A stretch of 28,676 bases of DNA from an uncultured Christensenella sp. (GCA_910579585.1 CAJTVA010000017.1:1-28676); one strand, 5' to 3'. Numbered from the stretch's first letter, positions 13,786 to 21,948 are shown. Numbers and translations are program-made. The notes: generated from the sequence alone by a model not told the origin.

Positions 13786-15147
13786 TTATTTCAGGAAGCC
13801 TTTATAATTCTTCATCATAAGCTGCGACTCTAACTGTTTGTTAAGCTCGAGCGCAACCGATACGACAATCAGGATACCCGTCGTTGAGAACACCGACAGC
13901 AGCGAAAGGTCCATATTGGGAAGAACCGCAGAGAGTATCATTGAGAGTATCGAGGGAATAAACGCAACCAGCGAAAGATAAATCGCGCCGAAAAGGGTTA
14001 TTCTGTTCGAAATTTTCTTCAAATAGTCCGCGGTGGGTTTTCCGGGGCGGAAGCCCTGAATGAAACCGCCGTTCTGCTGAATGGTCTTGGAAACGTCCTC
14101 GGGGTTGAACTGCATCGACGAATAGAAGAATGCGAACGCGAAAATCAGTAAGCACAGCACTACCATATAGATAAGCTGCCCGTACCAGGCGCCCGAACCG
14201 GAGAACCATTCGACTATGCCTGCCTGCGCGGGGTTGTCCGCCGAGCAGAAAAGGCTTATTATCATCTGGGGGAAAGAGATGAGCGCAAACGCGAAGATGA
14301 GGGGCATAACGCCCGAGCCCGAAATTCGCATAGGTATTACGGACGACTGTCCGCCGTACATCTTCCTGCCCTTGACCTGTTTAGCGTACTGAACCTGTAT
14401 CCTTCTTTCGGAAAGGTCAACCGTTACGATTGCCGCAAACTCGACTATTGTCAGAAGGACGAAGCCGAGCACTTCCCACAATACTTCGGGGCTGCCGGTG
14501 AAAGCAGCTTCGAACCTCGATACGATTGTAAGACCCGCGGTCGAAATGATACCGATAAAGATTATAAGCGAAATGCCGTTGGAAACGCCGTATTCGGTTA
14601 TTCTCTCGCCTATCCACATAACGAGCATTGCGCCCGCCGTGTATACGACGGTGAGGAAAATTCCCGCCATCCACTTTGCACCGACTTCGCTTACGCCTGC
14701 CGTGCCGTAACCGAAGATAGAAAGTCTTAACGCGCCGTCGGTTGCGAAACCGAAGTTGACGATAATACCTATCGCCTGCGCAACCGCAAGCGCGATAGTT
14801 ACGTATCTCGTAATCTGCGCAATTTTCTTTCTTCCGTCCTCGCCCTGTTTAGAAAGCCTTTCGAGCGCGGGGATACCTACGGTCAGAAGCTGGATAATAA
14901 TCGACGCGTTGATATAGGGGCTGATGCCGAGGGCGAACAGCGTTGCGTTACCCAGCGAGCCGCCCGTTATCGACGACATTATATCCAAAAAGCTGTTATT
15001 CGATATGGCGTCGCCGAACTGCGTCGGGTTGATGCCGGGTACGGGAATATAACAGCCGATTCTGAAAATAAGCAGAAGAAGCAGGGTTATCCAAATCTTT
15101 TTGCGTATTTCCTTGACCTTAAAACAATTTTTTATTGTTTCAAACAT
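13786..15147 (-). CDS. secY: Protein translocase subunit SecY
   Basis: A 453-residue channel subunit with about ten membrane helices. Recognisable blocks are RIGCYIPVPGI near helix 1, the plug-region SFLDIMSSITGG, GISPYINASII, and the basic cytosolic loops QQNGGFIQGFRPGKPT and LSERRIQVQYAKQVKGRK. The ATG at 15147 is preferred because GAGG lies just before it; the in-frame GTG five codons upstream is part of that ribosome site. It is the last membrane-protein gene of the spc part. Confidence 0.98.
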   Translation of the reverse strand: MFETIKNCFKVKEIRKKIWITLLLLLIFRIGCYIPVPGINPTQFGDAISNNSFLDIMSSITGGSLGNATLFALGISPYINASIIIQLLTVGIPALERLSKQGEDGRKKIAQITRYVTIALAVAQAIGIIVNFGFATDGALRLSIFGYGTAGVSEVGAKWMAGIFLTVVYTAGAMLVMWIGERITEYGVSNGISLIIFIGIISTAGLTIVSRFEAAFTGSPEVLWEVLGFVLLTIVEFAAIVTVDLSERRIQVQYAKQVKGRKMYGGQSSVIPMRISGSGVMPLIFAFALISFPQMIISLFCSADNPAQAGIVEWFSGSGAWYGQLIYMVVLCLLIFAFAFFYSSMQFNPEDVSKTIQQNGGFIQGFRPGKPTADYLKKISNRITLFGAIYLSLVAFIPSILSMILSAVLPNMDLSLLSVFSTTGILIVVSVALELNKQLESQLMMKNYKGFLK

Positions 15148-15234
15148 AAAGACCTCGTTCACGCAAATAATCGCCTATTCTGCGGCTCATATTTGCCGTG
15201 AGTTTTAGGGCTTCTCGCCCTCTTTGCGCGATAC

Positions 15235-15334
15235 TAAGCGCACACCAATATATTATCGCGCAAATTCACCTCGGCGAGCCGAAAGTTTTCGCAAATTGGG
15301 TGCGCTAAGCAAAAAGCGTCGTTTTTGCTTGCGC
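15235..15334. repeat. Repeat family II, copy 2 (between rplO and secY)
   Basis: It shares GCGCAAATTCAC, AAATTGGGTGCGCT and AGCGTCGTTTT with the copy at 4592-4694. Its hairpins are TCGG/CCGA (15271-15282), where copy 1 has GTGGC/GCCAC, and GCAAAAA/TTTTTGC around GCGTCG (15309-15328), one pair longer than in copy 1. It accounts for the unusually long spacer between rplO and secY. Confidence 0.65.
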
Positions 15335-15352
15335 AGCTGATTTTTTAAGAAA

Positions 15353-15802
15353 TTATTCTGCCACTTCGCAAGTGCCGCCGGCTTTCTCTATAGCTTCTTT
15401 CGCAGAAGCCGAGAATTTAGCCGCTTTTACGGTAAGGGCAACTTTGATTTCGCCCGTGCCGAGGACTTTGAGCCCTGCGGAGTTCTTAACTTCCTTTGCA
15501 AGTCCGTTGAGCCTTACGTAACCGTAATCTACGACGGTGCCTGCGGGAACGTTAGAAAGCTGGCTTAAATTGATAATGGTATACTCGGTTGCCCATTTGT
15601 TGTGGAAACCGCGCTTGGGGATTCTTCTTGCAAGGGGCATCTGACCGCCTTCGAAGCCGGGGCGTACGCCGCCGCCCGAACGGGCCCACTGTCCCTTATG
15701 ACCTTTACCGGAGGTCTTGCCCAAGCCCGAGCCTATACCTCTTCCCAGTCGTCTTGATTCCCTTCTTGCGCCCTCTGCGGGCGATAAAGTATCTACTCTC
15801 AT
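15353..15802 (-). CDS. rplO: 50S ribosomal protein L15
   Basis: A 149-residue protein with the glycine-rich basic N-terminus (GRGIGSGLGKTSGKGHKGQ) and the family blocks FEGGQMPLARRIPKRGF and VKILG-type C-domain (KVLGTGEIKVALTVKA). The ATG at 15802 follows AAGGAG. It comes after rpmD in the standard spc order. Confidence 0.98.
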   Translation of the reverse strand: MRVDTLSPAEGARRESRRLGRGIGSGLGKTSGKGHKGQWARSGGGVRPGFEGGQMPLARRIPKRGFHNKWATEYTIINLSQLSNVPAGTVVDYGYVRLNGLAKEVKNSAGLKVLGTGEIKVALTVKAAKFSASAKEAIEKAGGTCEVAE

Positions 15803-15812
15803 TGTTTGCTCC

Positions 15813-15986
15813 TTAAACCTTTTCTACCTTGACAAGGTGCGCAACCTTGTTTATCTGACCGAGGTTTGCGGGGGTTTCTTCAAACGTTTTCGACTGACGG
15901 ATTTTTTTAAGCCCAAGAGCCGCTACCGTTGCCTTTACGGACTGTACCTGCCCGTTCAAACTTTTAATTAAAGTAACTTTTACCAT
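15813..15986 (-). CDS. rpmD: 50S ribosomal protein L30
   Basis: A 57-residue protein, MVKVTLIKSLNG at the start, then a K-x2-V-x-A-L-G-L-K-K-I block and VAHLVKVEKV at the end, as in bacterial L30. The ATG at 15986 has a GGAG-type site (AGGAGAGCGG) upstream. It lies between rpsE and rplO with short spacers. Confidence 0.96.
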   Translation of the reverse strand: MVKVTLIKSLNGQVQSVKATVAALGLKKIRQSKTFEETPANLGQINKVAHLVKVEKV

Positions 15987-15999
15987 AATTCCGCTCTCC

Positions 16000-16536
16000 T
16001 TAGCCCAAAATTTCCTCTACGGTCTTACCGCGGGCTGCGGCAATCTCTTCGGGCGATTTCAGCTCGTAAAGTCCGCAAACAGCCGCCTTTACGCAGTTGA
16101 TGGGGTTGGAAGTGCCGTGCGACTTCGTTCTTACGTCCTTGACGCCTGCGGCTTCCATAACCGCACGGACGGGGCCGCCTGCGATAACGCCGGTACCTTC
16201 CGCAGCGGGCATCATAAGAACCGAACCCCTGCCGAACACGCCGAGTACGCCGTGGGGAATAGACGTGCCCTGAAGGGCAACTTTACGCATATTCTTCTTC
16301 GCCTGTGCGTTCGCCTTTTCGATTGCTTCGGGAACTTCCTTGGACTTACCCATTCCGTATCCTACCGAGCCCTTGCCGTCGCCGACGACGACGAGCGCAG
16401 CAAAGCGCATATTTCTGCCGCCTTTTACGGTCTTGGTAACTCTGTTAACCTGAATGAGCTTCTTGATTAAGCCGTCGTCTTCCTGCCTTTTAAAACCGTT
16501 ATTTCTTCTTGCAGGTCTTTCTTTCTTTTCTTCCAT
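16000..16536 (-). CDS. rpsE: 30S ribosomal protein S5
   Basis: A 178-residue protein of the decoding-centre region. It has a basic N-terminal extension, the double-stranded RNA-binding-like block VNRVTKTVKGGRNMRFAAL, GDGKGSVGYGMGKSKEVPEA and a C-terminal GTSNPINCVKAA. AAGGAG precedes the ATG at 16536. Confidence 0.98.
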   Translation of the reverse strand: MEEKKERPARRNNGFKRQEDDGLIKKLIQVNRVTKTVKGGRNMRFAALVVVGDGKGSVGYGMGKSKEVPEAIEKANAQAKKNMRKVALQGTSIPHGVLGVFGRGSVLMMPAAEGTGVIAGGPVRAVMEAAGVKDVRTKSHGTSNPINCVKAAVCGLYELKSPEEIAAARGKTVEEILG

Positions 16537-16546
16537 AATAAGCTCC

Positions 16547-16915
16547 TTAGAAATTGAGTCCGGCTTCCCTTGCGCCGTCTGCTACCGCCTGAACGCGTCC
16601 GGTGTAGATGTAACCGCCCCTGTCGAAAACGACGTTTTCGATTTTAAGCTTCTTAGCTTTTGCGGCTACTGCTTTGCCTACTTCCTTTGCTGCGTCCGTC
16701 TTGGTCATTTTGCTTATCTTTGCCTTGACGTCCTTTTCCATCGTCGACGCCGAGCAAAGGGTTACGCCTTTCACGTCGTCAATAAGCTGAACGTAGATGT
16801 GATTTAAACTGCGGTAAACGCTGAGGCGGGGGCATTCCGCCGTTCCGCTTATCTTTTTACGCACGCGTGCGTGCCTTCTCAGACGTTCCTCGTTCTTATC
16901 TATCTTATTTATCAT
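16547..16915 (-). CDS. rplR: 50S ribosomal protein L18
   Basis: A 122-residue 5S rRNA binder with the blocks RLRRHARVRKKISGTAECPRL, SVYRSLNHIYVQ and FDRGGYIYTGRVQAVADGARE. The open frame runs 27 codons further upstream through repeat sequence. The ATG at 16915 with AAGGAG just before it is the real start. Confidence 0.98.
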   Translation of the reverse strand: MINKIDKNEERLRRHARVRKKISGTAECPRLSVYRSLNHIYVQLIDDVKGVTLCSASTMEKDVKAKISKMTKTDAAKEVGKAVAAKAKKLKIENVVFDRGGYIYTGRVQAVADGAREAGLNF

Positions 16916-16944
16916 ATAAATCTCCTTCGAGCAAGCCCCTTTCA

Positions 16945-17070
16945 GGGAAACACGTATTGGGTTGTCAGCCGCGCAAAAGACAAGGAAAGCGAGCATTTCC
17001 GAGGGGAGCGTACACAGAAGTACGTGACCCGAGAAAAGCGGAGCCTGACGATGTATTTTGCGATAGATGA
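16945..17070 (-). repeat. Structured repeat family I, degenerate copy F (between rplF and rplR)
   Basis: The middle matches copy C closely (GACAAG, AAGCGAGCATTT, GAGGGGA, GCGTAC/GTACGT at 17008-17025, CCCGAGAAAAGCGGAGCC). The outer arms are eroded and no longer read AAAACGCA/TGCGTTTT. It begins about 10 bp after the rplF stop, and it stretches an spc-operon spacer to 165 bp. Confidence 0.65.
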
Positions 17071-17080
17071 CAAGCCAAAC

Positions 17081-17656
17081 TTACTTCTTGCCCTTGCCTC
17101 CCGTCTTACCTTCCTTACGCTCGATAACTTCATCTTTGTAAGCGATGCCGTAACCGTGGTAGGGTTCGGGAATTCTGATGGTGCGGATGTCCGCCGCGGT
17201 CTGTCCGACTAGAACTTTGTCGATACCCGTAACGGTGATTTCGTTAGGGCCGGGGCAAGCAAGCGTGATGCCTGCGGGCTCCGCAAACTCTACGGGGTGC
17301 GAAAAACCGACGTTAAGTACGAGCTTGTTGCCCTGTTTCTGGACTTTCCAGCCGACGCCGTTTACTTTCAACGACTTCGTATAACCCTCGGTTACGCCTA
17401 CGACCATATTGTGCAAAAGCGCGCGGTATAAGCCGTGTTTCGCGTCGGTGCCGACTGCGTTCGAAGTCTTTTCGACTAACGCTTCAACGACCTTCCCGCC
17501 GTGTTCTTTTTCAACTTCCGCAACTTTGATATTGATGTCGCCGACTACTTTCTGCGTCAGCGTGCCCTTGGAACCCTTGACGGTAAGTAAACCGTTCTCG
17601 AACGTAACGGTTACGCCTGCGGGCAGGGCAACGGGTAATTTACCTATACGTGACAT
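17081..17656 (-). CDS. rplF: 50S ribosomal protein L6
   Basis: A 191-residue protein with two L6 repeats. It begins MSRIGKLPVALPAGV and ends with the conserved IRIPEPYHGYGIAYKDEVIE-type block plus a lysine- and glycine-rich tail. AAGGAGG lies upstream of the ATG at 17656. Confidence 0.98.
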   Translation of the reverse strand: MSRIGKLPVALPAGVTVTFENGLLTVKGSKGTLTQKVVGDINIKVAEVEKEHGGKVVEALVEKTSNAVGTDAKHGLYRALLHNMVVGVTEGYTKSLKVNGVGWKVQKQGNKLVLNVGFSHPVEFAEPAGITLACPGPNEITVTGIDKVLVGQTAADIRTIRIPEPYHGYGIAYKDEVIERKEGKTGGKGKK

Positions 17657-17670
17657 ATATAATTACCTCC

Positions 17671-18063
17671 TTACCATATATAGCAGAGCACTTCGCCGCC
17701 GACGTTGGCCGCCTTTGCCTGCTTATCCGTAAGTATTCCCTTGTTGGTGGAAAGAATGGCTACGCCGAGTCCGTCCATAACCTTGGGCATCGTTTCTACG
17801 TCCGAATAGACGCGAAGTCCGGGGCGCGATACCCTTTTAAGGCTGTTGATGACGGGCTTTTTCTTCCCGATGTATTTCAAGGTAATAACGAGTTTGCCGT
17901 TATAGCCGTCCTCTTTGAATTCCACGTTCGAAACGTAGCCTTCTTTTAAAAGAATATCGGCTATTGCTTTTTTCATATTCGATGAAGGAATTTCCACCGT
18001 TTCCTTATTAGCCGCCAGCGCATTCCTGACGCGGGTGAGCATATCTGCAATAGGGTCTGTCAT
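17671..18063 (-). CDS. rpsH: 30S ribosomal protein S8
   Basis: A 130-residue central-domain 16S binder. It starts MTDPIADMLTRVRNA and ends NVGGEVLCYIW, the family signature. In E. coli S8 represses the spc operon by binding mRNA at rplE; the corresponding region here was not resolved. Confidence 0.98.
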   Translation of the reverse strand: MTDPIADMLTRVRNALAANKETVEIPSSNMKKAIADILLKEGYVSNVEFKEDGYNGKLVITLKYIGKKKPVINSLKRVSRPGLRVYSDVETMPKVMDGLGVAILSTNKGILTDKQAKAANVGGEVLCYIW

Positions 18064-18078
18064 TTCTCTTTCTCCTTT

Positions 18079-18264
18079 TTACCAGCTCGATTTCTTCACG
18101 CCGGGAATCTGTCCCTTGTAGGCGAGGTTACGGAAACAAATACGGCACACACCGTACTTTCTGAGCACCGCGTGCGGTCTGCCGCAGATTGAGCATCTGG
18201 TGTAAGCTCTCGTAGAGTATTTAGCAGGTTTCTGCTGTTTATTTATCATTGCTTTCTTTGCCAT
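18079..18264 (-). CDS. rpsN: 30S ribosomal protein S14, type Z
   Basis: A 61-residue zinc-binding S14 with cysteines C24, C27, C40 and C43 (CSIC, CRIC), the short form typical of Gram-positive bacteria. It ends GQIPGVKKSSW. AAGGAG precedes the ATG. Confidence 0.97.
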   Translation of the reverse strand: MAKKAMINKQQKPAKYSTRAYTRCSICGRPHAVLRKYGVCRICFRNLAYKGQIPGVKKSSW

Positions 18265-18275
18265 ATTCTCACTCC

Positions 18276-18854
18276 TTACTTCTTGAAGGGCATACCCAGC
18301 GCCCTCAAAAGCTCTCTCGCTTCTTCGTCCGTTTTAGCGGTTGTTACAAAGCATATGTCCATACCCCTGATTTTTTCGACCTGGTCGTACTGAATTTCGG
18401 GGAAGATAAGCTGTTCCTTGATACCCATACAGTAGTTGCCCTTTCCGTCGAAACTGTCTGCGGGAACGCCGCGGAAGTCGCGCACGCGGGGAAGCGCAAT
18501 CGAAACGAACTTATCGAAGAAGTCGTACATCATCTTGCCGCGCAGGGTTACTTTCAAACCGATGGGCATACCCTCGCGCACCTTGAAGTTTGCGACGGAC
18601 TTTTTAGCCTTGCAAACTATGGGCTGCTGTCCCGAAATAAGCTTCATTTCGTTCTGCGCAATCTGAATGGACTTCGCGTTGTCCTTAATGTCGCCAAGCC
18701 CCGAGCTCAAAATAATTTTTACAAGCTTGGGTACCTGCATAGGGTTCTTGTAGCCGAACTTTTCCGTAAGGGCGGGGCATACTTCTTTAACGTAGCTTTC
18801 GAGCATTCTCGAACTATAAACTTTATCCTGTTTTACTGCTTTCTTCGTAGCCAT
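18276..18854 (-). CDS. rplE: 50S ribosomal protein L5
   Basis: A 192-residue 5S rRNA-binding protein. Blocks include NPMQVPKLVKIILSSGLGD, KFVSIALPRVRDFRGVP, FPEIQYDQVEKIRGMDI and the terminal LLRALGMPFKK. The start at 18854 is preferred: AAGGAGGGT lies five bases before it, and the in-frame GTG two codons upstream lies against that site. Confidence 0.98.
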   Translation of the reverse strand: MATKKAVKQDKVYSSRMLESYVKEVCPALTEKFGYKNPMQVPKLVKIILSSGLGDIKDNAKSIQIAQNEMKLISGQQPIVCKAKKSVANFKVREGMPIGLKVTLRGKMMYDFFDKFVSIALPRVRDFRGVPADSFDGKGNYCMGIKEQLIFPEIQYDQVEKIRGMDICFVTTAKTDEEARELLRALGMPFKK

Positions 18855-18865
18855 TGTCACCCTCC

Positions 18866-19303
18866 TTATTCAGCCTTGTCGTCCGTATTTTCGGGTGCGG
18901 CGGCCTCGGCTGCTTCGTCCTTTTTGGCACGCTTTCTTACGCGCTTTTTAGGTTCTTCTTTCTTGGCCGCTTTGCCCGCCTTGCCTGCGTACGCGCTGTC
19001 GAGCGTTGCGCCGCACTTGGGGCATACCCTTACTTTCTTGCCGTCTAACAAAGAGTGTTTCACTCTTACGGCCTTGTCGCAAGAGCCGCAGACGACCATT
19101 ACGTTTGAAACGTCGAGGGGAGCGGGAATTTCCGTAATTTCGGAAACTTCGTTCGCCTTTCTCGCTTTTTTCGCTTTTTTGTGAATGTTTACGCCTTCAA
19201 CGGTAACCGTGCAGTTCTTCGGGGAAGTAGCAATTACCTTGCCCGTCTTGCCCGCATATTTGCCGGAGATAACTAATACATTGTCATTTAATTTTACGTT
19301 CAT
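18866..19303 (-). CDS. rplX: 50S ribosomal protein L24 with zinc knuckle and charged C-terminal tail
   Basis: A 145-residue L24, about 40 longer than most. A KOW motif lies at 7-35 (DNVLVISGKYAGKTGKV), then VNIHKKAKKARK. A four-cysteine knuckle (C72, C75, C94, C97; CGSC and CPKC) is the family's zinc form. Residues 103-145 are a low-complexity tail of lysine and alanine turning to glutamate and aspartate at the end, likely disordered. AAAGGAG precedes the ATG. Confidence 0.97.
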   Translation of the reverse strand: MNVKLNDNVLVISGKYAGKTGKVIATSPKNCTVTVEGVNIHKKAKKARKANEVSEITEIPAPLDVSNVMVVCGSCDKAVRVKHSLLDGKKVRVCPKCGATLDSAYAGKAGKAAKKEEPKKRVRKRAKKDEAAEAAAPENTDDKAE

Positions 19304-19319
19304 AGCTTTTCTCCTTTAA

Positions 19320-19688
19320 TTACAGCACTTCGGGTGCGAGGGATATAATCTTCATATAGTTCTTTTCACGAAGTTCCCTTGCAATCGGTCCGAAGATACG
19401 CGTGCCGCGCGGTTCCTTGTTGGTGTTTATTATTACTGCCGCGTTTTCGTCGAAACGGATATACGTTCCGTCGTCGCGCCTTATGCCTTTTTTGGTACGG
19501 ACGATTACGGCTTTAACAACTTCGCCTTTTTTAACGGCGCCGCCGGGTGCCGCCGTCTTAACGGAGCAAACGATGACGTCGCCGATGTTCGCGAACTTTC
19601 TGAAAGAACCGCCCATCACCTTTATACACATAAGCTCCTTAGCGCCGCTGTTGTCTGCGGCTTTGAGCCTTGATTGGGGTTGTATCAT
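19320..19688 (-). CDS. rplN: 50S ribosomal protein L14
   Basis: A 122-residue protein beginning MIQPQSRLKAADNSGAKELM, with family blocks GAVKKGEVVKAVIVRTKKG and EPRGTRIFGPIARELRE. The frame is open 25 codons further upstream, but the ATG at 19688 with AGGAGAG before it matches the family start. A 284-bp spacer separates it from rpsQ. Confidence 0.98.
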   Translation of the reverse strand: MIQPQSRLKAADNSGAKELMCIKVMGGSFRKFANIGDVIVCSVKTAAPGGAVKKGEVVKAVIVRTKKGIRRDDGTYIRFDENAAVIINTNKEPRGTRIFGPIARELREKNYMKIISLAPEVL

Positions 19689-19850
19689 AAAAACTCTCCT
19701 ATTTTTGAACTTACAACTTGTTGCTTTCGCAACTTTTTGCAGAGGATTGCTCCGCCGCCACATAAGCGAGGGTGAGTACCCCGCTCTCCATTGCCGGCAG
19801 GTCGCAATCGTTACGTTTATAACATTATTTCCCGCAAATTGCGGGAGTTA

Positions 19851-19969
19851 AAAACACAGAGAAGCGAGCAGAACAAGAAGCGCGAGGAGAACCCGAAAGA
19901 GCTTACTAAGCGTAAGTGACTGAGGGTTGCCGCAGCGCGACGAAGTTATGCGACGCTTATATGCGTTTT
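19851..19969 (-). repeat. Structured repeat family I, copy G (between rpsQ and rplN)
   Basis: A 119-bp element, AAAACACA (19851-19858) with TGCGTTTT (19962-19969), one mismatch. Then come an AAGC/GCTT stem, a middle stem AACCC/GGGTT in which the pairs are reversed relative to the GGG/CCC of copies C and F, and a central hairpin GCTTAC/GTAAGT (19901-19917). It lies 3 bp from the rpsQ stop. The rest of the spacer (19689-19850) holds a GTTGC/GCAAC hairpin (19720-19733), CCCGCAAATTGCGGG (19831-19845) and no gene. Confidence 0.8.
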
Positions 19970-19972
19970 TAA

Positions 19973-20233
19973 TTACTTAGCCTTTTCGATAATCTCCGCC
20001 ACGCGCCAATTCTTATCCTTGGAAAGCTTGCGCGTTTCGACGATTAAAACCTTGTCGCCCTCGCCGCACTCGTTCTTTTCGTCGTGCGCCTTGAAGCGGG
20101 TAGTTTTGGTTATTGTCTTTTTATAGAGGGGGTGCTTCGACTTTTCGGTTACGGCAACAACTACCGTCTTGTCCATTTTGTCCGAAACTACTATGCCCAC
20201 TCTTTCCTTTCTGAGCGTCGTTCTGTTTTCCAT
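19973..20233 (-). CDS. rpsQ: 30S ribosomal protein S17
   Basis: An 86-residue OB-fold protein with the family block RVGIVVSDKMDKTVVVAV and HPLYKK-x-I-T-K-T-T-R-F-K-A-H-D. AAGGAGG lies just before the ATG. It follows rpmC as usual. Confidence 0.98.
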   Translation of the reverse strand: MENRTTLRKERVGIVVSDKMDKTVVVAVTEKSKHPLYKKTITKTTRFKAHDEKNECGEGDKVLIVETRKLSKDKNWRVAEIIEKAK

Positions 20234-20243
20234 TGCTTCCTCC

Positions 20244-20438
20244 TTACGCCTTCAACTGCCTTGCGCGTATTACGGTGTTCACCCTTGCGATGTCCTTTTT
20301 AACAAGGTTGATTGCAAGGGGATTTTCAAGCTGTCCGGACGCGTGGCGGAAGCGAAGATTGAAAAGTTCGCTCTTCAATTCCTGAAGCTTCTTCAAAAGC
20401 TCTTCGTCGCTTAAATTTACTATTTCCTTAGCCTTCAT
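20244..20438 (-). CDS. rpmC: 50S ribosomal protein L29
   Basis: A 64-residue helical-hairpin protein near the exit tunnel, with LSDEELLKKLQELKSELFNLR and IARVNTVIRARQL. Its start lies inside the end of rplP (11-base overlap), with AGGAAGG as ribosome site, so translation is coupled. Confidence 0.97.
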   Translation of the reverse strand: MKAKEIVNLSDEELLKKLQELKSELFNLRFRHASGQLENPLAINLVKKDIARVNTVIRARQLKA

Positions 20439-20877
20439 TTACTTCACCGCCTTCCTGAACCGGTTCAAGGTCGCTCTTTAAAACGAACTTGCACTTAACG
20501 GGGAGTTTGTGGCTCGCAAGGCGCATTGCCTCACGCGCGATATCCTCGTTTACGCCCGCCATTTCGAACATTACTCTGCCGGGTTTTACGTCTGCTACCC
20601 AATATTCAACCGAACCTTTACCTGAACCCATACGGGATTCAGCGGGGTGCTTGGTAATGGGCTTGTGGGGGAATATGTCTATCCAGACCTTACCGCCACG
20701 CTTGATGAATCTCGTCATTGCGATACGCGCAGCCTCTATCTGTCTGGAAGTAATTCTGCCGCCCTCCAAAGATACAAGTCCGTACTCGCCGTAAGCAACC
20801 TTGTTGCCCTTCTGCGCCGTACCTCTAATCTTGCCGCGGTGCTGCTTTCTGCGTTTTACTCTCTTGGGAATTAACAT
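20428..20877 (-). CDS. rplP: 50S ribosomal protein L16
   Basis: A 149-residue protein contacting the tRNA acceptor ends. It begins MLIPKRVKRRKQHRGKIRG and contains RMGSGKGSVEYWVADVKPG. The ATG overlaps the rpsC stop (TAATG). Confidence 0.98.
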   Translation of the reverse strand: MLIPKRVKRRKQHRGKIRGTAQKGNKVAYGEYGLVSLEGGRITSRQIEAARIAMTRFIKRGGKVWIDIFPHKPITKHPAESRMGSGKGSVEYWVADVKPGRVMFEMAGVNEDIAREAMRLASHKLPVKCKFVLKSDLEPVQEGGEVNEG

Positions 20878-21548
20878 TATTCTTCGCCTCCCTCTGAAAT
20901 TATCAGACGCTTAGCGGTATCGAGCACTTCGCCCTTGTATATCCAGCATTTTATGCCGAGTACGCCGAAAGTGGTGTGGGCTTCCGCAAAGCCGTAGTCG
21001 ATGTCGGCGCGGATAGTCTGCAAAGGAATGGAACCGTCGTGGTAGCTTTCGCTTCCCGCGATTTCCCTGCCGTCGAGTCTGCCGCCGACGGTGATTTTAA
21101 CGCCCTTTACGCCCGATTTCGAAACCTTGGCAATCTGCTGCTTTACGGCTCTTCTGTAAGATACGCGCTTTTCGAGCTGAGAAGCGACCGCTTCCGCTAC
21201 AAGCTGAGCGTCCTGGTCAATCTTGTCAACTTTCTTGACGTTGATAACTATTACCTTGCCTTTCGTAAGCTTCGCAAGGTCTTTCTTTATAACTTCTATT
21301 TCGGAGCCTGCTTTACCGATAAGCACGCCGGGGCGTCCCGTGTAGATGCCTATTTCGATTTTGTTAGCCGCTCTTATAATGGTGATTTTGCTTATCGCCG
21401 CGTCGTAATACTTCTTCTTTAAGAAGGTACGGATGTCGTTGTCCTCTTTGATATACTTTCCGAAGTTTTTCTTATCGGCATACCATTGAGTGTCCCAAGC
21501 GGAGATAACGCCAACTCTTAAACCGTGAGGATTAACTTTTTGTCCCAT
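20877..21548 (-). CDS. rpsC: 30S ribosomal protein S3
   Basis: A 223-residue mRNA-entry protein with a KH domain (GRPGVLIGKAGSEIEVIKK; GxxG as GKAG) and the C-terminal block GVKGVKITVGGRLDG. The family start MGQKVNPHGLRVGV corresponds to the ATG at 21548 preceded by AAGGAGA; the upstream ten codons of open frame are not used. Confidence 0.98.
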   Translation of the reverse strand: MGQKVNPHGLRVGVISAWDTQWYADKKNFGKYIKEDNDIRTFLKKKYYDAAISKITIIRAANKIEIGIYTGRPGVLIGKAGSEIEVIKKDLAKLTKGKVIVINVKKVDKIDQDAQLVAEAVASQLEKRVSYRRAVKQQIAKVSKSGVKGVKITVGGRLDGREIAGSESYHDGSIPLQTIRADIDYGFAEAHTTFGVLGIKCWIYKGEVLDTAKRLIISEGGEE

Positions 21549-21558
21549 AATCTTCTCC

Positions 21559-21948
21559 TTAAACCTTCTTTGCGTCAAGTATGACGGTGACGTGGCTGGT
21601 TCTCTTCAAGATTGCGTGTCCGCGTCCTTTGGATACGGGCTGCATTCTCTTTAAGTGGGGACCGCCGTTTGCGAACGCTTCGGATACGATAAGGTCGTCC
21701 CTGTCCATACCCTTGTTGTGTTCCGCGTTAGCTACCGCCGAAAGAAGAACTTTCTTCACTTCCATGCTGCCGCCCTTGTTGCAATAGGTTAAAATCGCTT
21801 CCGCTTCCTCAACCGACTTCCCGCGGATAAGAGCGAGCACCGTTCTTATCTTGTAAGGGGAAATTCTGATATATTTTGCGGTTGCATAGGGGCGCACGTC
21901 CTTGTTCGCCGCTATTCTTTCCTGTTTTAAGTTCATATTCTTAGCCAT
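21559..21948 (-). CDS. rplV: 50S ribosomal protein L22
   Basis: A 129-residue protein lining the exit tunnel. It contains ISPYKIRTVLALIRGKSVEEA, SAVANAEHN and the beta-hairpin loop region KRMQPVSKGRGHAILKRTSH. AAGGAG lies upstream of the ATG. Confidence 0.98.
   Translation of the reverse strand: MAKNMNLKQERIAANKDVRPYATAKYIRISPYKIRTVLALIRGKSVEEAEAILTYCNKGGSMEVKKVLLSAVANAEHNKGMDRDDLIVSEAFANGGPHLKRMQPVSKGRGHAILKRTSHVTVILDAKKV

Noticed and set aside
18249..19184. 311-residue plus-strand open frame across rpsN, rplE and rplX
   Set aside because: Shadow of three confirmed ribosomal protein genes.
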